A stretch of DNA of 6,577 bases, taken from NCBI GenBank assembly GCA_902783355.1, contig CACZQQ010000026.1, positions 1 through 6,577 on the forward strand, in the 5' to 3' direction. Under the pieces are notes generated by a model, which did not search any database, was not told the DNA's origin, and saw nothing but the letters and a program-made list of their open reading frames with translations. This DNA is from an uncultured bacterium. GTDB lineage: Bacteria; Verrucomicrobiota; Lentisphaeria; Oligosphaerales; Oligosphaeraceae. Shown in pieces: positions 1 through 4,703 of the stretch (position 1 is the first letter of the stretch; the number at the start of each line of letters is the position of its first letter). The position numbers and the translations under genes were made by a program.

Positions 1-130
1 CCGCGTCAAGGATGACAGACATCCCACGGAGGCAGACGATTCTTTGCTGGACATCCGCAAAGGAGATGGCATCGGCAGACATTCTTGACGCAAGCTGGCT
101 GCTTCCTTCGGATTTCCTCTCCATTTTCAT
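1..130 (-). CDS. ORF6N-domain protein, N-terminal part only (runs off window)
   Basis: The reading frame opens with ATG at 130 and stays open for 43 codons to the window edge. It is preceded by a very strong Shine-Dalgarno, GGGGAGG, four bases before the ATG, which fixes the start. Residues about 23-43 read FADVQQRIVCLRGMSVILDA, matching the opening of ORF6N domains (an I-x-x-R-I-x-x-L-R-G-x-x-V-x-L-D pattern normally followed by DLAELYGV). The base at position 1 makes the next codon start with G, compatible with the expected Asp. ORF6N domains occur in phage antirepressor-like DNA-binding proteins and in many chromosomal proteins of gut bacteria, often near mobile DNA. The first 22 residues are a variable leader. 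Only the N-terminus is visible, so any C-terminal domain is unknown. The start and frame are well supported; the family call rests on about 20 residues. Confidence 0.62.
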   Translation of the reverse strand, partial: MKMERKSEGSSQLASRMSADAISFADVQQRIVCLRGMSVILDA

Positions 131-134
131 GTTG

Positions 135-143
135 CCTCCCCCC
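135..143 (-). promoter_or_regulatory. Strong ribosome binding site of the ORF6N gene
   Basis: On the minus strand GGGGGGAGG sits four bases before the ATG at 130. It is one of only two strong Shine-Dalgarno sites in the window (the other precedes cytX) and decides the start of a gene too short here to be found by length. Confidence 0.65.
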
Positions 144-150
144 ATGCCGT

Positions 151-202
151 AAAGCCGCTTCTTTGTCAATTTAACCCCCCATTCGGCTTTTTCAAGATTA
201 TA
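151..202 (-). promoter_or_regulatory. Candidate promoter and leader stem for the ORF6N gene
   Basis: A perfect TATAAT lies at 202-197 on the minus strand in a locally AT-rich stretch that contrasts with the GC-rich genes. No good -35 hexamer is seen 16-18 bases further upstream. Just after the expected transcription start is a 7-bp inverted repeat, AAAGCCG (190-184) with CGGCTTT (157-151), enclosing 26 bases, then the Shine-Dalgarno. The same stem is followed by a short T run on the plus strand (187-192), so it could instead act as a weak plus-strand terminator. The motifs are seen; their function is inferred. Confidence 0.35.
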
Positions 203-230
203 ACTTGATAATCGCAAAGAAATTAGCGTT

Positions 231-250
231 TATGGGATTATATGGGATTC
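231..250. repeat. Imperfect 10-base tandem repeat
   Basis: TATGGGATTA (231-240) is followed directly by TATGGGATTC (241-250), nine of ten bases identical, at one-helical-turn spacing. On the minus strand the junction makes a second TATAAT (242-237). It lies about 35 bases upstream of the candidate -10 box of the ORF6N gene, so it could be an operator or an alternative promoter. No function is demonstrated. Confidence 0.4.
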
Positions 251-349
251 CCTGGCCAGGCCTGGGCGTTTTAGGGAACAATCGCGTGATTGCGTGGTGG
301 AATAGTTGAATGGAATAAGGGCGCCGTAAGGATATTGGCGGCGGCGCAA

Positions 350-925
350 CTATTCGTCCTCTTCTTCGAGCGGCGGCATGAAGCCGAGGACGAACATGGC
401 GACGATGGCGGCGAGGGCGGCGAAGACGAAGAAGTAGCCGACGGCGGCGGTGGCCTCGCTGATGCGGCAGGCGCGGTGCAGGCAGTGCCACCGCGTGAAG
501 AGGAACTCGAAGTCGTTGACGAGGTCCTCGCCGGTGGAGAAGGGGGCCACGAGCGTCAGTTCGCCGAAGGGGGCGTCGTACATGTAGGTGCCCATCTCGA
601 TTGTGGCGAAGCCCAGCCAGCCCAGACAGAGCGAGATGGCGGGGCAGTCGCCCTGGAAGACGAAGTAGACGCCGATGGCGATGGGCGTCAGCAACTGGAA
701 GAGGCTGCCGGCGGCGACGACGGCCACACGCGGCAGATGGAGCATTCCCGCCACCGTGTGCCCCACCTCGTGGAGGGGGGCGTGGATGTAGTGGAAGACG
801 GAGGAGACGCCCTCCTTCCAGTTGCCCCAGAAGCGCGCCAGTTGCCAGCACAGCAGGAGGAAGATGAAGGCGTAGAGCGCTCGTTTCCAGCCTCTTATGG
901 CAAAATGTCGGCGGAGGAAGTTCAT
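350..925 (-). CDS. Small integral membrane protein with HEVGH motif, M50-like metallopeptidase candidate
   Basis: The chosen start at 925 gives 191 residues beginning MNFLRRHFAIRGWKRALY. The frame is open upstream to 1036, but that 37-residue Arg/Pro-rich stretch overlaps the end of cytX and looks non-coding. No clear Shine-Dalgarno precedes 925. Features, from Met 925 as residue 1: a hydrophobic segment at about 16-33; HEVGH at 52-56 (the zinc-binding HExxH pattern); AAGSLFQLLTPIAIG at about 72-86 inside a second hydrophobic stretch; a third at about 94-115; YMYDAPFGEL near 114-123; NDFEFLF at about 137-143; a last segment at 158-182; and an acidic PPLEEEDE tail. The order HExGH, GSLxQ, P, Y-x-x-D-A, then an (H/N)D-x-x-x-L-(F/L) patch resembles, from memory, an uncharacterised family of membrane proteins related to site-2-type (M50) zinc peptidases; Asp 138 might be the third metal ligand. 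It lies 91 bases after cytX and may be co-transcribed with it. Substrate and activity are unknown. Confidence 0.75.
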   Translation of the reverse strand: MNFLRRHFAIRGWKRALYAFIFLLLCWQLARFWGNWKEGVSSVFHYIHAPLHEVGHTVAGMLHLPRVAVVAAGSLFQLLTPIAIGVYFVFQGDCPAISLCLGWLGFATIEMGTYMYDAPFGELTLVAPFSTGEDLVNDFEFLFTRWHCLHRACRISEATAAVGYFFVFAALAAIVAMFVLGFMPPLEEEDE

Positions 926-978
926 GGGAACGATGGGAAGGGGGGAGTCCGTGGAGGCGTCGGGTGCGCGGGACGGGA

Positions 979-1014
979 GGCTCCGCGGCGCCGCAAGGCG
1001 CACATGGCGGAGCC
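979..1014 (-). other. Stem-loop just after cytX stop
   Basis: GGCTCCGC (979-986) pairs perfectly with GCGGAGCC (1007-1014). An inner 5-bp stem (988-992 with 997-1001) closes a four-base loop. The structure starts only three bases after the cytX stop codon. It has no U-rich tail on the minus strand, so it is not a classical intrinsic terminator. It may slow 3' exonuclease decay of the cytX message or reduce read-through into the membrane-protein gene. Confidence 0.5.
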
Positions 1015-1016
1015 GC

Positions 1017-2204
1017 TCAGCGGTTCTTGCGGGCACGCTCGACGAAGCCGACCAGGAGGCAGAGCAGGGCGGTGGCGGCCATGTCGGGAATCGTGCTGCC
1101 GCAGGGCAGATTGAGGCGCAGGAAGAGGCGGTAGAGGACGAAGCCGACCGCCCACAGCAGCAGGTTGTTCACGCTGAAGGCGCGCTTGTCCTGCCGCGGC
1201 TGCCGCAGCACCAGCGTGTCCATCAGCTGCACCGTGATCATCGGCACGAAGACGGAGCCGATCCAGTAGAGGAAGCTCTCGAAGGAGGATGTGTCGCACA
1301 GCAGCGCCAGCACGACGCCGACCACGCAGACGGCCGCGCCGACCGCCTTCACGGGCAGGCGGCCGTGGATGCTCTTCGCGCTCACGCCGGCGGAGTAGAC
1401 GTCCAGGAAGGTGGTCGTCACGGTGGAGAGGACGACGATGAGGAGGCCGGCCGTGCCAAGCCCCGCCTTCAGCATGATCTCCGCGATGTCGGAGTTGCCC
1501 GCGTAGAGGGCGGCGCCCAGCCCGATGGCGTACATCCAGCAGGAGACGACGAAGTAGACAACGGCGCTGACGAGGCAGGCCAGGCGCGGGCGCTGCGCGT
1601 TGGAGGTGTAGTCCGCGATGAGCGGCAGCCACGAGACGGGCATGGCGATGGAGAGTTCCAGCGCGTCGCCGAAGCGCAGCGTCTCCTCGCTCGCCGCGGC
1701 CGCCGCGCCCCCCTTGAAGACGACGCGGCAGAGGACGATCGTCAGCCCGAAGAGCAGCACCATCGTGACGATGTTGGTCTTCTCCAGCGAGTTGACGCCC
1801 ATGAGCAGCCAGACGAGAATGAGGGCGCCGATGACGACGGGCCACAGCCATGCGAGGCCGCCGAAGGCGTGGAGCGCGGCCGCCGCCTGGCCGCCGGAGG
1901 CGATCATCACCGCCGTCCAGCCGACGAGCTGGATGACGTTGGCGGCGGCGAAGAAGCGGCCGCCGTGGCGTCCGAAGGAGCCCTTGACGGTCTCCATGGC
2001 GGTCAGGCCGGTCTGGGCGCCGATGAGGCCGGCCGCGTAGAGGAGCACGCAGCCGATGGCGTGGCCGACGACGATGGCCGCAAGCCCCTTTGCGAGGCCC
2101 AGCGGCGCGAAGAGCGTGCCCGTGAGGATTTCGGCGATGGAGACGGCGGCCCCAAACCAGATGAGGCTGTTGCCGAAGACGGTTGACTTTGTGTTGGCTG
2201 ACAT
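1017..2204 (-). CDS. cytX: CytX-type hydroxymethylpyrimidine permease (NCS1 family)
   Basis: This is a 395-residue polytopic membrane protein of the nucleobase:cation symporter-1 family, about the usual length for CytX. It opens with MSANTKSTVFGNSLIWFGAAVSIAEILTGT-like sequence, where the first helix carries the family's F-G-A-x-x-S-I-A-E pattern. NVIQLVGWTAVMI lies at about 89-101 and the conserved SWLPLIADYT helix motif at about 191-200. I count roughly 11-12 hydrophobic segments. The start at 2204 is chosen because GGGAGG lies eight bases upstream; an in-frame ATG at 2243 has no such site. CytX proteins are assigned to uptake of the thiamine pyrimidine precursor (HMP), mainly from their regulation by TPP riboswitches, and one is found here immediately upstream. 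No thiamine biosynthesis genes are in the window, which suggests salvage of an external pyrimidine. A cytosine permease is the main alternative, but the riboswitch argues against it. Confidence 0.9.
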   Translation of the reverse strand: MSANTKSTVFGNSLIWFGAAVSIAEILTGTLFAPLGLAKGLAAIVVGHAIGCVLLYAAGLIGAQTGLTAMETVKGSFGRHGGRFFAAANVIQLVGWTAVMIASGGQAAAALHAFGGLAWLWPVVIGALILVWLLMGVNSLEKTNIVTMVLLFGLTIVLCRVVFKGGAAAAASEETLRFGDALELSIAMPVSWLPLIADYTSNAQRPRLACLVSAVVYFVVSCWMYAIGLGAALYAGNSDIAEIMLKAGLGTAGLLIVVLSTVTTTFLDVYSAGVSAKSIHGRLPVKAVGAAVCVVGVVLALLCDTSSFESFLYWIGSVFVPMITVQLMDTLVLRQPRQDKRAFSVNNLLLWAVGFVLYRLFLRLNLPCGSTIPDMAATALLCLLVGFVERARKNR

Positions 2205-2212
2205 GAAGGAGA

Positions 2213-2236
2213 CCTCCCGCCAGCATGAAAGACGGG
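2213..2236 (-). promoter_or_regulatory. cytX ribosome binding site overlapped by hairpin
   Basis: On the minus strand CCCGTC (2236-2231) can pair with GGCGGG (2221-2216) in a 6-bp stem with one G-U pair and a nine-base loop. The 3' arm includes the first three G residues of the Shine-Dalgarno GGGAGG (2218-2213), eight bases before ATG 2204. This could be the expression platform of the TPP riboswitch, acting on translation initiation. The pairing is seen; switching is inferred. Confidence 0.5.
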
Positions 2237-2261
2237 ACGGCATCCGAAAAGGAATACGTTC

Positions 2262-2344
2262 TCTTCTTCCTACGCTGACATTACTCAGTTCAGGTTCTCG
2301 GGTGTGATCTCAGCCGCGGCGTCCGCCGCAGCACCCCGGTGATT
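2262..2344 (-). promoter_or_regulatory. TPP riboswitch (THI box) upstream of cytX
   Basis: Reading the minus strand, the aptamer's conserved blocks appear in order: CGGGGTGC; a P3 arm GCGGC-GGAC-GCCGC; GGCTGAGA (the pyrimidine-binding CTGAGA at 2313-2308); ACCC; GAACCTGA; then CTGAGTAATGTCAGCGTAGGA. Compared with the usual CTGGATAATGCCAG, the P4 stem here has CTGA/TCAG, a compensatory change that keeps pairing. Basal P1 pairing is not obvious: only TTCC near 2348-2345 with GGAA at 2270-2267 is a candidate. TPP riboswitches bind thiamine pyrophosphate and repress thiamine synthesis or transport genes. Here the target is cytX, whose start codon is about 58 bases downstream. No strong U-tract terminator is seen in that interval, which favours control of translation. 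Confidence 0.94.
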
Positions 2345-2349
2345 GGAAT

Positions 2350-2383
2350 GCGCCCCGCCTGCGCGGGACGCGGACATAATATA
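2350..2383 (-). promoter_or_regulatory. Candidate cytX promoter -10 and GC-rich hairpin before the riboswitch
   Basis: TATATT (2383-2378), overlapping TATTAT (2381-2376), is the only AT-rich patch between the kinase stop and the riboswitch. No good -35 hexamer is seen. It is followed by a 9-bp stem with one G-U pair, GCGTCCCGC (2371-2363) and GCGGGGCGC (2358-2350), closing a GCAG loop. If the -10 is real, this hairpin is at the extreme 5' end of the riboswitch transcript. It could alternatively be a terminator for the kinase gene, although no U tract follows it. A smaller CCCG-TTCG-CGGG hairpin directly precedes the TATATT. Confidence 0.35.
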
Positions 2384-2429
2384 GCCCGCGAACGGGAGCT
2401 TTCTCCGGGCGGGAGCCGTCGGTGAATGG

Positions 2430-3407
2430 TCATGCGCCCGCATGGCAGACGCATTCGGCGGCGGCGACCGCCGCCTGTCGGCCGGCTTCGGCGGGCGCGG
2501 CGCCCTGGAGCATGGCGGCCAGAAAGGCGCCTGTGAAGGTGTCGCCTGCGCCGACCGTGTCCACAAGCGGCCCCGGCAGGGGCGCGGCGGAAATGTGCGT
2601 CGTGTCGCCGTGCGCTGTCGCTGTCCAGGCGCCCTCTGCACCGCAGGTGACTACCGCGTTGCGGGCAAAGCCCGCCGACAGCAGCCGCGCCGCAGCGTCG
2701 GGCGGCTTTGCGGCGCCTGTCAGTTCGGCGGCCTCCGCCGCATTCCCGAAGAGCCATTCAAACGGCTCGCGGCGTGTGCGGAGCTCCTCGTAGAAGGCGT
2801 GATGTGCCTTGAGCAGACTGACGGCCCCCAGATCCATGGAGACGGGCACGCCGGCGGCGTGCGCCTGCCGCAGGATGGTGGCGGTCGCATCGGGCGTCCG
2901 TACGGCGTAGCCCTCCAGATGGAGGTGGCGCGCCTTTTGGAAGAGGGCGTCCGGAAAGCGGAGGGCCTCCTGTTGCCGTCCGGCGTCCAACAGGGGGAGC
3001 ATGGTGCGTTCACCGTCGGGTGTCACAAGGGCCAGGCAGCAGTCCGTCAGGCAGCCGGGGACGACGCGCAGGACGGAGATGTCAAGCCCTTCCGCCTGAT
3101 AGGCCTGCATCAGGAACGCGCCGTTTGCGTCGTCGCCGACGGCGGACAGCAGGATCGCCGGGAGGCCGCTTCGCCGCATGACACGGAGCGTGTTGCCGAC
3201 GGAACCGCCGGCCGTGCGGCGGACAGGGCGTCCTTGGAGGCGTGTCACCAAGGCGCGGAAATCCACCGGGCCGATGGCGCGCACGTCGCCCTTGGCGGCC
3301 TTCGTCATCGTGGCAAGCTCCGCCTCCTCAATTGGCGCGAGCATGTCCACCAGCGCGCCGCCGAAGCCCAGTACGGGGCCATTCCCTTGATTCGTCTTGT
3401 CCATCAT
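2430..3407 (-). CDS. PfkB/ribokinase-family carbohydrate or nucleoside kinase
   Basis: This 325-residue cytoplasmic kinase has a complete PfkB fold in outline. The N-terminal strand VLGFGGALVDML is at about 12-23. Substrate-lid and glycine signature GGSVGNT is at 67-73, then SAVGDDANGAFL at about 88-99. The C-terminal signature DTVGAGDTFTGAF is at 283-295, with Asp 289 as the expected catalytic base and the GAGD anion hole beside it. The family transfers phosphate from ATP to a sugar or nucleoside hydroxyl. The arrangement near the N-terminus (G-x-A-L-V-D, then a late GGS-x-x-N) is most like adenosine kinase-type or general COG0524 members, but the substrate cannot be read from sequence. Two ATGs in a row (3407, 3404) are possible starts. 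The first overlaps the hemW stop as ATGA with no Shine-Dalgarno, pointing to translational coupling. Confidence 0.88.
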   Translation of the reverse strand: MMDKTNQGNGPVLGFGGALVDMLAPIEEAELATMTKAAKGDVRAIGPVDFRALVTRLQGRPVRRTAGGSVGNTLRVMRRSGLPAILLSAVGDDANGAFLMQAYQAEGLDISVLRVVPGCLTDCCLALVTPDGERTMLPLLDAGRQQEALRFPDALFQKARHLHLEGYAVRTPDATATILRQAHAAGVPVSMDLGAVSLLKAHHAFYEELRTRREPFEWLFGNAAEAAELTGAAKPPDAAARLLSAGFARNAVVTCGAEGAWTATAHGDTTHISAAPLPGPLVDTVGAGDTFTGAFLAAMLQGAAPAEAGRQAAVAAAECVCHAGA

Positions 3408-4510
3408 AGCAGAAGTTCAAGCAGGTCGTCGTTGAAGAGAAGGCCCTCGGAGGTCGGACGGAAGCCCGTGCCATCCAGAAGCGCCAGTTGGCGCTCCAGG
3501 GCTTGGCGGACGGCGTCGTCGGTCTCGAGTTGTGTGCGCGTCCAGCCGCAGACCTCCCGCAGCAGCGGCCACGGCCACCCTTCGACGGTCCGCATGCCGA
3601 AGGCGAGGATTTCGCGACGTCGCTGTTCCGGCGGCAGCGTGTCCACGGCGGGGGCGTGCGGCGCAAGCCATGCCTCTAGGTCGGCGGGTTCGGCGATGCG
3701 GTCGCGTCCGTCAAAGGAGACGGCCGCCGGGCCGCATCCCAGATAGGTCTGTCCGTGCCAGATTTCGTCGTTGTGGCGGCAGTGGCGGCCCGGCTGCGCG
3801 AAATTGGAGATCTCGTAGCGAGGGAGGCCCGCCTCGGAGAGAATCCGCTCCGTCAGATTCCAGCAGGCCAGGAAGCTCTCGTCCGTGACCTGCGGGAGTT
3901 TTTGGCCGGCGAGGGGTGTGCCTTCCTCGGTGATGAGACTGTAGCAGGAGACGTGGTCGGGACGGCAGGCCAGTGCGCGCCGGAGGTCGTCCGCCCACTC
4001 GTCAGGCGTCTCGTCGGGGATGGCATAGATGAGGTCGAGGTTGAGGCGGATGTCGGAAGAGGCGTGCAACGTCTCCAGAAGGGACGGCAGCCGCTCAAGT
4101 GTCCCGCGGCGGCCAATACGTCGGCGCAGCTTCTCGTTAAAGGACTGGACGCCGAGGCTGAAACGGTTGACGCCGCCTGTCGCTGCCAAGTCAATCTTTT
4201 CGGGTGTCAGCGATTCCGGGTTGGCCTCCATGGTCCATTCGCAGTCGTCCGTCAAGTCGAAGGCGTTACGGACGGCATCAAGGAGTGTCTGCAACTCGTT
4301 TGGTTCCAAGCAGCTGGGGGTTCCTCCGCCGATGAAGACGGAGCGTAGCGGGGCGCATTGTGGCGCGTTGGCGGCGAAGTCGTGCTTCAGCCGTTCCAGC
4401 CAGGCGGCTGTCATGGCGGGCGTCACAGTCGGCAGGGAGTAGAAGGCGCAGTAGGCGCACTTGCCGCCTTGGCAGAAGGGGACATGGATATAGAGCGAGC
4501 GGTAGGGCAT
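3404..4510 (-). CDS. hemW: HemW, radical SAM-family heme chaperone (older name: HemN-like oxidase)
   Basis: This is a 368-residue protein, close to E. coli HemW (378). It starts MPYRSLYIHVPFC; the start at 4510 puts the diagnostic Y-I-H-x-P-F-C strand at the N-terminus, as in the family. Further motifs are GGGTP at 61-65 (S-adenosylmethionine binding), EANPES at 95-100, GVQSFN at 120-125, and HNDEIWHGQTYLGCGPAAVSF from 246. The last corresponds to the HNxxYW heme-binding motif of HemW, here with Ile for Tyr. HemW binds heme and an Fe4S4 cluster and delivers heme to membrane cytochromes; it is not a true coproporphyrinogen dehydrogenase. The cluster motif is unusual: Cys 13, Cys 18 and Cys 21 give CX4CX2C rather than CX3CX2C, because of the run CQGGKC. 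The frame stays open upstream to 4807, but that part is translated repeat DNA. It overlaps the downstream kinase gene by four bases. Confidence 0.92.
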   Translation of the reverse strand: MPYRSLYIHVPFCQGGKCAYCAFYSLPTVTPAMTAAWLERLKHDFAANAPQCAPLRSVFIGGGTPSCLEPNELQTLLDAVRNAFDLTDDCEWTMEANPESLTPEKIDLAATGGVNRFSLGVQSFNEKLRRRIGRRGTLERLPSLLETLHASSDIRLNLDLIYAIPDETPDEWADDLRRALACRPDHVSCYSLITEEGTPLAGQKLPQVTDESFLACWNLTERILSEAGLPRYEISNFAQPGRHCRHNDEIWHGQTYLGCGPAAVSFDGRDRIAEPADLEAWLAPHAPAVDTLPPEQRRREILAFGMRTVEGWPWPLLREVCGWTRTQLETDDAVRQALERQLALLDGTGFRPTSEGLLFNDDLLELLL

Positions 4511-4523
4511 GTCCCAGAATGTA

Positions 4524-4700
4524 GCACGCCTTTGGCGGCGTGCGTACCGACGGCGTTTGTCGTGCGTGCCGACGGCGTCCCCGCCGTCGGATGTTTTCAT
4601 GTCGCTGCCGACGGCGTCGTACGCACTCGTCGGTACGCATTCGGATGTTTTTGCAGGCTCCGCCGTCGGGGACGACGGCGGCACGCACCCGTCGGCACGC
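4524..4700. repeat. Composite intergenic repeat block with GC-rich hairpins
   Basis: The 193 bases between the secreted-protein gene and hemW are almost entirely repeats. An 11-base core GCGTRCCGACG occurs twice directly (4543-4553, 4564-4574) and twice inverted (4628-4638, 4690-4700). Each A or G variant has one perfectly complementary partner, and the two pairs interleave rather than nest. TCGGATGTTTT is repeated at 4587-4597 and 4641-4651. Perfect hairpins are: 4524-4530 with 4537-4543 (7 bp); 4569-4577 with 4582-4590 (9 bp, TCCC loop); and 4660-4667 with 4674-4681 (8 bp). This resembles REP-type palindromic elements. It may protect mRNA ends or separate the two genes transcriptionally; a clear U-tract terminator on the minus strand is lacking. 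Confidence 0.75.
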
Positions 4701-4703
4701 GGG

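Noticed and set aside
172..183. Tiny upstream frame ATG-GGG-GGT-TAA in the ORF6N leader
   Set aside because: Three codons with no Shine-Dalgarno; most simply a by-product of the G-run.
251..265. CCTGGCCAGGCCTGG, three adjacent CCWGG units forming overlapping palindromes
   Set aside because: Symmetric and eye-catching, but too short and without loop space to form a stable hairpin; no evidence of function beyond possible methylation sites.
926..1036. N-terminal extension of the membrane-protein gene to ATG 1036
   Set aside because: The extra residues overlap the cytX stop and the stem-loop and are Arg/Pro/Ala-rich; the hydrophobic protein begins naturally at 925.
897..2186. Long plus-strand open frame opposite cytX (429 residues)
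   Set aside because: Its translation is extremely Asp/Glu/Gly/Arg/His-rich with no recognisable domain, as expected for the antisense frame of a GC-rich membrane-protein gene. The minus strand encodes a clear NCS1 permease with riboswitch and Shine-Dalgarno.
922..2226. Long minus-strand frame overlapping cytX in another phase (434 residues)
   Set aside because: It is low-complexity Arg/Pro/His-rich sequence, a shadow of the cytX frame.
2205..2243. Earlier ATG for cytX at 2243
   Set aside because: It would place the strong Shine-Dalgarno inside the coding region and lacks its own; the start at 2204 has ideal spacing.
3404..4510. Oxygen-independent coproporphyrinogen III oxidase (HemN)
   Set aside because: Length (368), the start directly at the radical SAM strand and the HNxxxW motif fit HemW; true HemN is longer with an N-terminal extension before the cluster motif.
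4539..4700. CRISPR array
   Set aside because: Repeats are short, GC-rich, in both orientations and unevenly spaced, with no unique spacers of constant length.
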